From Apostichopus japonicus (Eukaryota > Echinodermata > Holothuroidea > Aspidochirotida > Stichopodidae): a stretch of 64,000 bases of DNA. The notes below the pieces were generated by a model. That model worked only from the letters and a program-made list of their open reading frames with translations. It made no database searches and had not been told where the DNA came from. Of this stretch, positions 42,699 through 54,566 are shown piece by piece. A program made the translations under genes and the position numbers. How positions within the stretch are numbered: position 1 is the first letter of the stretch; every line of letters starts with the position of its first letter. The DNA lies in the NCBI RefSeq assembly GCF_037975245.1, contig NC_092577.1:17818398-17882397 (forward strand), read 5' to 3'.

Positions 42699-42745
42699 AG
42701 AACGACGATTGGCCACCACCGCCATCTCCCCTGAAGATTTCATGA
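42699..42745 (+). CDS. Putative small exon encoding ENDDWPPPPSPLKIS
   Basis: After acceptor ACAATCAG a phase-1 frame reads ENDDWPPPPSPLKIS then TGA. A GTAAG near 42758 could be a donor if the exon runs on in another frame. It resembles the exon at 42966. Low certainty because it is short. Confidence 0.3.
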
Positions 42746-42965
42746 CTGATATCTTTAAGTAAGAATATGAGATTCTTGATATGTTTGAATACACACACAA
42801 ACTTACGACAGCTTTTCAAGAAAATAATAATTTGCAGATGTCTTTGTCTTTCTGTAAATAACTTTCTTTCATTACTAGTTGGGAGTAACCTGTATTAGTG
42901 AAAGGGTTTATTGTTAGGATTATAGAAGACATTAACTTTTCACGAAAGTATTAATTTATTTTCAG

Positions 42966-43016
42966 GAGATGATGATTGGCCAACTCTGCCACTTCCTTCT
43001 CAGTTGGAGCTAACAG
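42966..43016 (+). CDS. Putative small exon encoding GDDDWPTLPLPSQLELT
   Basis: Acceptor TATTTTCAG and donor ACAG|GTACAT; 51 bases, phase 1 at both ends. Its DDWP motif and proline run repeat the putative exon at 42699, suggesting a duplicated exon pair. It also shares the TTATTTTCAGGAG-A-GATGATG start with the acidic exon at 19330. Confidence 0.35.
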
Positions 43017-43469
43017 GTACATAGACAAACTCGGGTATCTGAATCACATTACTGCATGGTCCCCATCTCTGAAGGCCATAACATCTTCGAATCTACATGG
43101 AACTAAAGTCAGAAGTCTGAAATCAACCCGGGACCTATTCAGTACCCCTGTGGTGCATTCTTCAAACCAATTCGAAGGAACCAGAACTCAATCTACTGTC
43201 AGTGCTGCTGTTATCGGTGGCATGTTAAATATTCATCTTCGAATACTACGGAGTTTCAAGTTTATTCCAGGGTTGGATATGCACAGAGTGTACTCTGTTA
43301 CCCTATGCTACTTATGCTACTTGTGGTGACAATATTCTACCATCTAATTATTCTGATACCAGTGTGTAAACACCTGTGATCTCGATCTATCAGTTGATAG
43401 AACACAATCTACAATTACACACAATCGACCTGATCTACACGAGATTGTGTTCAACGCCTTAAGTCTATG
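43017..43469. other. Stretch without recognised gene
   Basis: An open frame of about 110 codons to 43329 has no recognisable features. A short inverted repeat around AACACAATCT/AGATTGTGTT is at 43399-43456. Confidence 0.4.
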
Positions 43470-43712
43470 CAGTAATGACCAAACCCTCCTACAACTTCAT
43501 CTGCATTACCGAAATCTGGTTGTCCAGTGAGTGTGACATTAGTGAACTAAGCTTCCCATCTGACTGTATAGTTTATAGGAAAGACCGTGAAGCTAGAGGA
43601 GGTGGCATCCTTTCAGCATCTCCTCTAGTGCCTCCTCTAGCTCACGGTCTTTCCTATTAACTATATAGTCAGATGGGAAGCTGAGTTCACTAGGTTTCGG
43701 TAATACACTTAA
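43470..43712. repeat. Jockey-like LINE endonuclease piece in an inverted duplication
   Basis: The left arm encodes YNFICITEIWLSSECDIS and VYRKDREARGGGI, a jockey/CR1-type APE endonuclease segment. The right arm (43633-43712) is its reverse complement with about 20 bases missing; the loop is about 32 bases. The arms match closely, so a long hairpin is possible. Such structures arise by fold-back copying or aberrant repair. Confidence 0.75.
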
Positions 43713-44047
43713 ATACTCTACTACATATTGCACACTGGACATGGTGATCAACGACCATGATGTCGAGTCATCCTGGAATGGCTTTCTTACAAAGCCTTGG
43801 AACTAGGCCGTCGGTAGTTCCCCCTGAGACTGTACGTTTTTTTTTTCGGTCGTTACTCAACCCTTTGCCCCTTCCATCTCATCGATTCATCAACTCTTCC
43901 TGCTCTTTTTTGTTGTAAAATGTACTTGCTATAAAAAAAAGAGTTGCGACCTTTACGGTCTGAATCATTGTTCCCTTGCCCCAAAATGGTTCTTCCACGA
44001 GGGGAAGGCATTTTGTATGTTTGTGTGTTCCTTAACGATCTTTTCAG

Positions 44048-46294
44048 ATGGCATCAAAGGAAGGCAGAGCATCGATCAAGTGCGCAACTTGCTCGCTCTT
44101 CCGTCCAGGAAGGACCTGGGACGACCATGAGCTATGCCCGATGTGCAGGTCTTGGTCACGACGGGACCCATGCTCGATATGCGTCACGCTGACTCCAGCA
44201 AATTGGCAGGAGATTGAGGCCTGAATGGCAACTCGCAGGGAGAAATTGCAATCTAAGCTCACCACCCCACCGCCCCGGCTTCTGAACCAGAGGCACCTGA
44301 AGGGAGTGTTTTGGAGCCAGTCGCCTCTGGCGATGGTTCCCCACTCGTTGCAGTACCGGTTGGGTCCGGTAATAGCACGAGTTCTAATGCCAAATCAAAA
44401 GGCAAGAGAAGCAACAAGGGCAAAGCCCCCAGACCCAAACGGACCACACTTCCGGAAGAAGGGTCGACGCAACTGCAGTCCACTGGTCCACAGACCACCG
44501 AACCTCCAGACCTCTGGTCCACTGGAGTTGCCAGTCCCTGCAGACCTCAGCTCTGAGATACAACTCGCCAGGGACATAGAAAAACGGCTGGCACCACAGC
44601 CGACCAGACCTCGCTCCAGGAGCAGATCCCCACATCCAAGGGACCCATCTCCAGTCCAGGACGAATCCTCCCAGGATTCAGACAGCGGCTATAGACGCAG
44701 AGGCAGCTATAGACCGACAGGAGCCAGGGACCCTCCCCGAGGGGAGCGACCACAAGCGGATGGGAATTGGCTTCTCTCCCAACTGCCCGCTATATTACAA
44801 CCACTCGTCGCACAAATGACGCCCGCACAGAATGCGGCCACAACCGACGCATCCACCGCTCCACAGCTGCCAGTCAGGCCGCTAACCCTGGACCGGGGAA
44901 GACCTCCACTGACACCCATGGACCACGACCTGGACGCACTGTAGCTAGTAGCGTCAGAAACATGGTCTGAACATGGGGACGAAGCCTCAGTCCTGGACGA
45001 GTACGAGTCACAGGTTGACGAGGCGGAAGATGAGGAGGACGAAGAGCAAAGCGTCAAAGGCATTGACCTGCCCCCAGACCTCATCGCGAAGGCCATCCGC
45101 ATCTTCACAACAAGACTCGGCTTTCAGCCGCCTCCCAACCCCGAGCCAACAGAGCGGACTTCGAAACTGCGGACCACGAATGAGCCGTCGCAGTCCACGA
45201 CACCTTGTGTCCCGGTAGACGCTGTCTGCTTGGACAGGATCGAAGGGCTTCAGGCCAAAAAGAGATGGACTGCTTTCCAGCAAAGCATGATAGAGCCCTA
45301 AAGATCCATGACGATACTTGGAAACGAATCTCCAAGGTTCCGTCCATTACAGGGGAGGTCACGGACCGACTCAGAGCGGAACAAGCTCTGGTGATACACA
45401 CCTGACGATGATCACACAGTCACAGTCCCGATGCAAGGGGACTGGGGCTGAGAGCGGATCAGTCGTTTGGTAGTTTGGTTTTCGTGCCCAGGTTCTTTCC
45501 TGGGTGACTTTTTCTTAAAAAGTAGCTCTGAGCTCGGGTTACTTCAGAGAGCCGCTGCGCAAGAAAGTGGAACAGTCGGCATATGACCTTGACCAGGCCT
45601 CCAGAGTCGGGATGAAGTTTGCCTCTACATTTATGTTCGCAGCAGAACTGCTGATGAGGCACCACCAGCAGCTGCTGGAGGACAAAGACCAGATCCCAGA
45701 CCGGGAGGCGTCACAAATCCTGTAGCTGTTGGGACCACTGGCGAGATTCATCTATGATCAGTTCGCCAGGATGTCCGTAAAGCTGGTGGAATCAAGACGA
45801 GACAACGTCCTTGCAGCAATGCGGGGCCAGACGGGGAGACTCGCGAGAGATTAACACACCTCCCAATAGCAAACGAAGACCTGTTCTCGGGCCAGTTTGC
45901 GGACGCTGTGCAGTCGGAGTTCACAAAACGAGACTCCCTCGCCAAGACGTCGTTCTCGAGGCTGAACACCCGGAGACCCCAGGGACAGAACGCTCCCACG
46001 AGATCGTTCTCTGGCCCCAAACCTGTTACGAGCCGCGGCCGGAGCAACGCCCCGTCCTCAGGCGACAGACGTGGCAGGTCTCGTAGACCATCCCCACCGA
46101 GAAACAGACAGTACCGGGGAGCGGGATGGAGACCGCAAGGAACGCACCCAGACAGCCAGCAGCACGAGGCAGGACCGGACCTGACCCACGTGGTGCTCAG
46201 CCACCCAGATCCACCTTCGGTGCCCGGCCCTAGGGATGCCCACCCGATGGTAGGGGGAGACTTCGACTATTCACCCAGCAATGGGAACTTCTGA
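44048..46294 (+). pseudogene. DIRS-like gag protein, interrupted
   Basis: Begins MASKEGRASIKCATCSLF with a Cys/His cluster (CATC...HELCPMCRSWSRRDPCSIC), probably zinc-binding. Then come a long basic, Pro/Arg/Ser-rich region (PRSRSRSPHPRD), an acidic stretch (DEYESQVDEAEDEEDEEQS at 44998) and a helical region (45545-45725: KKVEQSAYDLDQASRVGMK). The C-terminal part is RG/RR-rich (PVTSRGRSNAP...RRGRSRRPSPP). In-frame stops at 44224, 44945 and 45300, and the repeat at 45391, break it. Confidence 0.65.
45391..45523 (+). repeat. Short interspersed repeat, copy 2, inserted in DIRS gag
   Basis: 133 bp flanked by the 7-bp direct repeat AGCTCTG (45384-45390 and 45524-45530). The interior matches 28419-28539. 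Removing it rejoins gag text on either side (DRLRAEQAL and SGYFREPLRKKVEQ), so it is a true later insertion. No tRNA-like promoter boxes were recognised. Confidence 0.8.
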
Positions 46295-46299
46295 GTCCG

Positions 46300-47660
46300 G
46301 ACTCTTGGGTATTGGAGGTGATTTCAGCGGGGTACCGCATGGAATTCGTCGACATACCCCACTTACCTCCGGAAGGCGGAGGGAGGAGAATCACCCCAAT
46401 CCCCGAGGATCCAGACCAACGCCGCGCTCTGGAGACAGAAATCCAGGCATTGTTGGACAAGGGCGCGGTAGTGAGGACGACAGGAAGGGAGGGACTCCTT
46501 TTCCGTTCGTCATTCTTCCTCACTCCCCAAAAAAAAGAAGTCCTGGAGGCCGACTCTGAACCTGCGGCCATTAAACAAAGCGTTTATAAAACCAAAACGC
46601 TTCAGGATGGAAACACTGTCCATCATCGTACCATCCCTCATGAAAGGGATGTGGGCATGAACGGTGGATCTGAAAGACGCCTACTAACCATACCGATCCA
46701 CCCGAAACACCAGCGATTCCTCGCATTCGGCTATGGGGGAACAGACTTCAAGTTCACAGCACTCCCGTTCGGACTATCCACCGCCCCAAGGGTGTTTACC
46801 CGGGTAGCGGGAGCAGCAGTCAAGGAGCTCCGTCGCAGAGGAATTCCTCTGTTCGTCTACCTAGACGACTGGCTCATACTAGGCGACTCGTATCAGGATG
46901 CACGACGCAACGTCACCCTTACGACAGACCTCCTTTTTCGTCTCGGCTGGCTGGTCAACGAGGGCAAATCCAACCTCACCCCAAGCCAGCATGTCAAATA
47001 CCTCGGAGCCTACCTCGACTTCGCCGAGGGGTCAATCCGACCATCCCAAGAGAGGATATCACAACTGGCGCAGCTAGCCCAGCGGCATGCTCAACAGGCA
47101 ATTCTCGACGAGAACCTGTCTGCAGCTCCTCGGACTCATAGCCAGCCTCGTGGGCATCACCCCCTTTTGCAAGCTTCGGATGAGGCCTCTCCAGATCCAC
47201 TTACTGAGCCTCTACAAACCGGAGGTCTCCGACATACAAATGCGAGTACCTCTAGCCCCCTAGACACACGACACCTCGCTTGGTCGGCGAATCCGGAGAA
47301 CTGGGCCAACGGGAGACCCTTCCACCAGGAGAGGCCCCTTACGTCAATTACCTCCGACGCCTCAGTCGGCTGGGGAGCATTCTGGCAGACCCTCACAGTC
47401 GCAGGGACTTGGTCAGACCATTACAAACGCCTCCACATGAACGAGCTCGAACTCGAGGCGTGAGCAAGAGGACTCCGCCATTTTCAGGAGCAATTGCGAG
47501 GCCACAAAGTGACGGCATTCGCGGACAATACCACCGCAGTCTCCTACATCAACAGACAGGGGGGCACCAGATCGACCCAACTTTGTCAAGCGACTTGGGA
47601 CCTCCTACACTGGTGCCGGCAAAACGACATACAACTGAGAATGTTAAACTCCCGACTTTC
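46300..47660 (+). pseudogene. DIRS-like reverse transcriptase and RNase H
   Basis: RT blocks: VLEVISAGYRMEF, LPPEGGG, IQALLDKGAVV, DLKDAYLTIPIHPKHQRFL (in part out of frame), FTALPFGLSTAPRVFTRV, VYLDDWLILGDS (catalytic DD), VNEGKSNLTPSQHVKYLG. RNase H: ITSDASVGWGAFW (47345), HMNELELEA (47438), and after a TGA at 47461 ADNTTAVSYINRQGGT (47521). A frameshift near 46545-46665 and that TGA inactivate it. Confidence 0.85.
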
Positions 47661-47959
47661 TGCTCCAGGAGATGGCACCCACAGGCCTGGGCAGCAGACG
47701 CGATGTCCATCTCATGGGACGGTATGCAGGCATACGCCTTCCCACCCTTGTGCCTCATCCACAATGTCCTTCTGAAGCTTCGGAGATCCAGGACGAGACT
47801 CCTTCTCATAGCCCCCAGATGGCCCGGGAGGCCGTGGTCCCCCCTTCTGCTCGACCTCCTCTGCGGAGTACCTCGCACATTACCAGACTCCCCTCACCTA
47901 CTCACCCGAGCCAAGGGGAAGATCTTCCACCCGAACATCAGGTCTCTGGACCTGACTGC

Positions 47960-48990
47960 CTGGCCATTATCAAGTCTGACCTCAGAACACGAGGATCTTC
48001 AGAAGACGTTGCCGATATGGCAGCAGCGGCAAGGAGACCTAGCACCATCAGCACTTATACTACAAGGCTCGACTGCTTCTACCGATGGTGCGCGAACGCC
48101 CAGATTGATCCGCGTTCAGCCTCTGTAAAACACGTAACAGACTTCATGATGTCCCTGTTCCATCAAGGCAGACAGGTCTCCACCATCAAAAACTACCGCT
48201 CAGCTATAGCGGCGGTTCACACAGGCTTCGCAGACGGCTCCACCATGGGGTCAAACAAGGTCATCTCGGCAGTCCTCCGTGGCATGGCCAACAGAAGACC
48301 GACAACACCAAAACTTCCCCACTCTTGGAGTATAAATGGTGTTCTCAGGGAGATGGCGAATGATCCTTTTGAACCGATGGCATCGGCCTCCTTACGACAC
48401 GTCACACAGAAGACCATGTTCCTGATAACAGCCGCATCGGCCAGACGGAGATCCGTGGCGGAGGGACGCATACGTTTTCACGTCAATGGGGAACTCATCC
48501 CCGACCCCTCTTTCCTCCCGAAGAACTAAACTCTTTGAGTTTGTGCCAGACGACATTTTCCTACCAAATATCTCGAATTTTTCGTCGATCAGGGAGGACA
48601 AACTCTGTTGCCCGGTCAGTGCACTCCGATGGTACTTACACAGAACCAAAGATCTCCGAACTTCGCCAAAACTGTTCATCCTACCGTCTGCCCCTCACAC
48701 ACCGGCGTCTAAGGACACGATCTCCCGGTGGCTGGTCCAGCTCATCCGGCCTCACGCCACAGGGGGAGAGAGGGTTCGGGCAAATGACCTCAGGGGCCAA
48801 GCTTCCTCTAAAGCACTATTCGCGGGGTACCCCTGGAGGAGATCCTGAAGGCGGCGGCATGGAAGACACCATCAACTTTCGTGGCCACATATCTGACCGA
48901 CACCCTAGCTTCGGAGGCGGCATTCGGACGTGCGGCGTTGGGGTTCCTTTGGGCAGGTCCAGCCCGTTGGGCCTCCCACCATCGTAACAG
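47960..48990 (+). pseudogene. DIRS-like tyrosine recombinase
   Basis: N-terminal SAM-like core-binding domain: AARRPSTISTYTTRLDCFYRW, VTDFMMSLFHQGRQVSTI and YRSAIAAVHTGF. Catalytic domain: the first Arg in LITAASARRRSVAE (48424-48465), ISRWLVQLIRP, then NDLRGQASSKALFAG (48783-48827, the H-x-x-R box with Asn in place of His) and WKTPSTFVATYLTD (48864), with the nucleophile-type Tyr. Frameshifts at about 48520 and 48845 split the parts. These enzymes integrate circular cDNA without a target duplication. Confidence 0.8.
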
Positions 48991-49740
48991 TGCCACTCCG
49001 TGCAATAGTGGAGTGGGAGACAGGTAAGAGAGGAGCGAAGTAAATTCCCCAAAACTCACTGGTTTGGGGATTTACGAGCGACGATATACTTACCCTGTCT
49101 CTCCCTCCTCCCACCACCACTCGGGACCTACCCGACGACATGAACGCCAACTAGACCGCTGAGCACCACACGACTCAGGACGCCACCCTTACCGCGAGCT
49201 CCTGGGATCGTCAGTTAGCCTCTCCCGGCCGCACAGTTCTCACATGTCTCACCTGGTTCCTAACGAACTCTTCCAACAGGACCCTGAGACGCTCGACGAT
49301 CGCGACACTCCTCTTACACCCATCCTGATTGAGGTGAGTGCTCATACCCCAACAGGGCTTCTTTTCGAACTGATACCTCTAACATGCACCAGTTCGAGCG
49401 CACTCCAGTGTAAGATTACCGTCGCACATAACATTCACTTGCACCCCACCTCCATGTCACCGGGTGGGGGCTTCTCTGATGATCAGCGGAGCTCGCACGC
49501 GCTTCTTCGCCGCCCTCTGCTCCCCCTTAGGTGCCAAGCTGCCCGCTTGGTGCCCTGGGATAGATTCGGAAGGAGGAGTTAGTGGGCGGTGCCTAGGGAG
49601 CGAGGGCACAGTGCTAAAATATTCCAAATGTGTAGTTAGGTTGAGAGGAAAGTGCTTGCAAAGCCTTTAGGAATTTAGTACAGTCTAAGGTTAATAAAGC
49701 ATACTGGGCTTATATTACTATCTTAATAGTCTAATCCTGA

Positions 49741-50350
49741 TAATTACAAGCGATTGTGGTCATTCGTTACAAGTAGAAGTAAGTCACACCTGCCTGTTGA
49801 GTTTACACGTGGTAAGTCTCTGCTGCACAAGTCCTATGCGGAGGCATTTAATAAGTACTTTTTATCTGTTTTAAATTCTGCTGAAGAGCCTCTGGCAGAT
49901 CCTCCTGAATGCCAACTACTAATCCAACCACCATCTAGTTTGGATATTCCTATATCTGGCATCTGTAATATACTTGACCAGCTTCCTATCAATAAATCTG
50001 CAGGTACTGATGGTATTACCTCTAGACTATTATCAGAAACGTCACCGGTGATATCACCAGTTCTCCATCGATTATTTGTTTCTTCATTAAAGGCAGGAAA
50101 GCTCCCAGTAAAGTGGAGGTGTGCCAATATTACCCCAATACATAAGGCTGGTGACCAATCTGAAATTGAAAATGATAGGCCTATAGCATTGACTTATTAT
50201 TTTTAAGGTACTGGAAAAAATTATTTTAAATGCAATTTTTCAATTTGTGCAATCATATTGTCTGACGAATGGAGTTCAACATGGGTTTGTGCCCCGTCAC
50301 TCGTGCAATACTCAGTTGTGTAATATCGGTACAAATCGGTGATCCCCTTC
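49741..50350 (+). pseudogene. Jockey-superfamily LINE RT fragment
   Basis: LWSFVTSRSKSHLPVEF, YAEAFNKYFLSVLN, LPINKSAGTDGITSRLL, KLPVKWRCANITPIHKAGD, DRPIALTYYF and, after a shift, KVLEKIILNAI and HGFVPRHSCNTQL. These are the pre-RT linker and RT blocks 0-2 of a jockey/CR1/L2-type ORF2. It stops before the catalytic palm. Confidence 0.75.
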
Positions 50351-50929
50351 ATGGATGGTTCATGCGGCAACAAGGATTTGGGTATACCTCAAGTTGAACG
50401 TCATTACTTTGGCTCCTCACAGGGTAAAAACCCGTGTGATGGTGAGGGAGGGGTTGTGACGAATGCTGAATGAGTCCACCAGTGACCCCATCCTCCCCAT
50501 CTTCATCAAATGCTGCAGACTATGTTGCATTTCATGAGTTGAAAGATTAAACTTTATATTCAACAAGTTGAATCGAAATCAATCTTTCAATGAGTGACAT
50601 ATTTGACTGTCGCAGGAAAAAAAAAATTATTTTATACAACACCTTTTGTCTCGGATATACTGAGGTGTCGTATAATAGAACCTGCTACCCTGCTAAGACA
50701 TGGCAAAAGCCTTTTCTGTGATAAACACTTTGTGATAGTTACATCATATGTGTGGGGTGGTTCATTGTATAAAGGCACTCAATTTGCGACTCGCAGATTT
50801 GAGTCCGTGCTCTGGAACACACCTGCATACCTGGGCATGGATCTGGATCGCATCACTCCACTGCCGGTACCCACTGCTGTAACTTACCTACTGATGATCC
50901 TTCTGATGACATGTGTGACCCATACCAGT
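50351..50929. other. Stretch without recognised gene
   Basis: An open stretch at 50700-50920 (SYVWGGSLYKGTQFATRRF) is not recognised and may belong to the sequence resumed at 52782. A LINE insertion separates them. Confidence 0.35.
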
Positions 50930-51235
50930 GTGCTTTTTACGTGCAAAGAAACGGACACGGACCAAAGGTCAACAAAACCAAAAACAATCCCAGTCTGTTT
51001 AACAAGCACCAAAAACCCAACTGAAAACCCACAAACAGAAATCTCTCACTTACCCACAAATGTATAAAATATAGCGTTTAACGTGACGTGAAAAGGACAC
51101 GGACCCAAAGGCTAACAGAACCAAAACAATTAATCTCCACAAACCAGCCCCCAAAACCCAACACCAAACCACAAACAGAAAACCCCCAACCCATATTATG
51201 TAAGGACCACACAAATCCCCCACCCCACACAAACA

Positions 51236-51298
51236 CTAACTAACTCCAAAATTCATCCGGGGTACGCCGTCCCGATAGCAGACGACAGGCTTGCGCAT
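51236..51298 (-). CDS. Residual mini-ORF2, second instance
   Basis: The same 20-codon frame as at 672-734, starting in TAATG and ending in GVS-TAG, is intact here. Confidence 0.55.
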   Translation of the reverse strand: MRKPVVCYRDGVPRMNFGVS

Positions 51299-52580
51299 TA
51301 CCTGCGAAATTTTCCCAATACGGGTCTTTTCAAGCCTCTACCAGTATTCCCCCTTTTCTTACGAGGGAGCAGAGTTCTTAACTCCTCGTCAACCTTGATC
51401 GAGTGGACCTCCCTGTCAGGAACAGGAGGTCCAATAGCGACCATCGTGCCCGGTATAGCGGAAGCGGCTGCGGGTAGGGTGGAAGGGCCACTCGAGTCAA
51501 TGAGATCAGTGGCCTGTTTTGTCTCATCAAACCAATCGGAGGACTCCTTAGCCACAACTAATAAGGCTGTAGTGCAGTCCTCCATTGGCGAGTCAGAATC
51601 TGGGCCACTTAATGTCTCTTGGGCCGGTTGACTCGGGGCCCGACTAGTATCACCGATAGCGGGCGTAGCTACCGGTGAACCAGTACAAGCGGCATCCTGC
51701 GCCGCGTGCCACTCCGCTAGTACCATCTCCGCCGTTTTGTCCTGCTCTGCCTCAGTGGGCAGGCTGGCAGTCTCGGTAAGTTCGATCAGGGGAGAGGTCG
51801 GACACGAAAGGGGGAACAAAGCCTCCATCGGGGCGCTAGTGTCGGACACTGGGGCGATGACAGGAGCATCATGTGGTACGGTGTCAGAGGCCGGGACAGG
51901 GACCGCTGCAACCACGCCCGTAGCCACTCTCGCGGCGTATGAGCGGTCTGGGCATAAACGGGCGAGATGGCCCGTTTTCCCACACAGTTGCAAACGATAT
52001 CCCCTTTATACTCGGCCAGGGTATGCCCAACCTGTAAACAGCGGCTACACCGCTTGTTCGGGCACAACCTGGCCTCATGCCCTTCCAGCCCACACCTCCA
52101 ACAAGTGCGAGGCTGGCCCGGGTATGCAATGTGGGCCCTGTGCCCATTAGCCCACAAGGTAGAGGGGATATCGGACTTGAGGTCGATTCTAACTCGTCTA
52201 GTCCCGGTCTTGACACCTTTACATTCAAGGAATTCCGGCTCCTCGTAGCCGCTCACTTTCCCAAAACGCCCCAGTGTCCGCACAACAACCTGACCAGAGG
52301 GAGATGGAGGACTGTCACCCACACCGAACTGTCATACGGTGTGACCTTCAGTCCCTCGACTCCCTCCAACACATGGACGCCTCGGACGCGGGCAGCCTCC
52401 GAGGTAAACCGTACATCAAAACAATTCATACCCCGGAGAGGTTTACGCTGAAGCGCGTCAACCTCTCCAGGGACCTTTAAACCAACAGAACGCAAAACTG
52501 AAAAAAAATTGTACGGGGACGACCTTAGCCTCCCCCGAAAAACTCAACAATACGATTTTGCTGTCACGGCGAGCCGCCAT
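51298..52580 (-). pseudogene. LINE ORF1 of copy 3 (three small lesions)
   Basis: MAARRDSK start at 52580. An extra base in the A-run near 52505, a 10-base loss near 52292 and a one-base loss near 51987 break the frame relative to the intact ORF1 at 734-2026. The first two zinc knuckles and most of the C-terminal region are otherwise almost identical. Confidence 0.8.
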
Positions 52581-52796
52581 GACAGCTAGGGGTGTGGCAA
52601 AGCCACGCACCTATACACAAACCAAAACGAAACAAACCCAAAACACACAAACTTCACTAAAACAAACTGTAAACTAATGAAGGGCCAACGTAAAAACACA
52701 ATAAATGTGTGGTCAACGAAAGGTGGAGAGCAGCCGAAAACACGTCCGCACTCCACGAGAACTGAACTGAACTCATACCATGTGACCCATACCAGT

Positions 52797-54566
52797 TATC
52801 TGTATACCAAAGACCAGTGGGGTGTACCATGTTTCTGAAGCCTCAAATACAGTGTGTTACTGTAATATATCTGCAAACTGGGTGTTTCCAACTTTTCAGA
52901 AATATATCGAGTAATGGGTCAGAACACCCCGCTGCACCCCCAGGTTCAATCAATAGAGTTCTGTACTACGCAGTGTACTACGATCCTGACTACTACACAG
53001 AGCGTGTAATCGGGAGAGATGGCGACAAGTTTAAATTCAAATTCATGCTTTGCCACCGTCTTTATTCAGTCGCATATTATGACTGGCCAACGATACCGGA
53101 CAGTTAATGGATTCATAAGCGGTATATTATCGATGGTCCACTGAAACTGATAGGCAGTGGGTCATTTCGTGTTATGGATCTAGATCGAGTGAACAGTTTG
53201 TATCATGAGATGCAAATGCTTTACAAGTAATGTCACATGGGGACACATGGGGTGCATGACACATTTTGACGTTTTCTTGTTCAATTGTATATTTTATTAT
53301 GAAGTTGCTCCACCGTTTGGGCTTCATTTGCATTTAATAATAATAATATACGAAAGTTTCTATTTTACGACGATTAGTTCAATTCTTGCCATTTTTGTCA
53401 TTCACGGAGCGGAGAGAGTTTATGGGTCACCGACTTGTTATGCCATCTACAGTAAAAATCCTACAAATGATATTAACCCTTCATTTTTACAGTGCATGTC
53501 ATTCTATGAATAACTGCCCTGGCTGCTGAACATAGCCTTGGCTACTAAGAAAGACAAATGATTGAACAGAAAGCAGAAAATATTCAGTACAAGCAGCAAA
53601 ACTCCCAGTATTTGAATCTCACCTTTCCATTATATATATTCCAGTTGTCCATTATTTTTATTGCTTCGTCTGATTGACCATTTTGTGACGAATTTACGCC
53701 TTGATTACAACTACACTGATTAGTCAGTTTCTGAAGCTGAGAAGTGATATTTATTGTTTAAGTATTTTGAACATGATGCAAATTTTTCATTTCCATTCCA
53801 TTAGTGGCATTAAATGTATTGGGGCCCGGGGGTATAAACTTGAATAAGAGGGGCATCACAGATTACACGTTCATGAAACTGAATAAAGTTGAGGCTATTA
53901 GAAGATGTTGGCTTCATGAAGTCAATTGACAAGCTGTCGTTAATTATGCCTGAACAATATCATATAAACTTAAGAAATTATTTCGCGTAGCACTGTTACT
54001 ATGTTTTATGCTTATTTCTTGCTTATTGTGGATGCAATGTACTCCAATGGTGTGCCTCACCGGCACACAACTTAAATCATGGCAGCAATACATCAATAAC
54101 CAATTTACAATGACCCCAGAGAATATGCAGATTCGCTTCGATATACAATGTCTGTCAAACAATTAGTGTTACAAACATTACGGATGACCATTGCTCCATT
54201 CATGGAGATATTATATTTTCCATAAATTGGAAGTAATATTCATAGATATTCATTTGAAAGCTAGCCAGCCATTACAAAGTTTTGGAAGATGTTTAGACAT
54301 GAACAAATTAATAAATTAATACTTGGGGTACAATTGTTAGATTGAAACAATTACTTGCTCACATTTTTGCAGTTTGGGGGTTAAAAGTTAATTTATTATC
54401 GAAAAGTTAGCTAAGCTACTGCACATTTTATTAACCAATTTACAAATAAACATGTTTGTTCAATGTTATCTCAACATCTATATCACTGTTGTCTGTCCAT
54501 GTTAGTTACGTTATAAATATTTTATCTTAATATTTGAAATCCATGAAGAAGACCAAGATAAAATAA
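52797..54566. other. Stretch without recognised gene
   Basis: An open frame to 53107 ends RVLYYAVYYDPDYYTERVIG...YYDWPTIPDS; it is tyrosine-rich and unrecognised, and might be an exon or part of the sequence split by the LINE. The remainder is AT-rich. Confidence 0.35.

Larger units (their letters stand above)
43930..49720 (+). mobile_element. DIRS-like (tyrosine recombinase) retrotransposon
   Basis: Gag-like ORF (44048-46294), RT-RNase H (46300-47660) and tyrosine recombinase (47960-48990) in the order typical of DIRS elements. There is no DDE integrase and no APE endonuclease. The RT carries VYLDDW, usual for DIRS. I did not recognise a methyltransferase domain. Right of the recombinase is 700 bp of GC-rich non-coding sequence ending in AATAAA near 49695. 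Split or inverted terminal repeats could not be resolved by eye. A 133-bp repeat interrupts gag. Confidence 0.8.
50930..52781 (-). mobile_element. Half-LINE (family A, copy 3), near twin of the copy at 381
   Basis: Flanked by GTGACCCATACCAGT at 50915-50929 and 52782-52796 (15-bp TSD). It is nearly identical to 381-2218 throughout, including the unusual 5' terminus CACGAGAACTGAACTGAAC, then nine extra bases before the target. It has the same ORF2-deletion junction at 51296-51298. Differences are a small 3'UTR indel and three lesions in ORF1. Confidence 0.85.
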
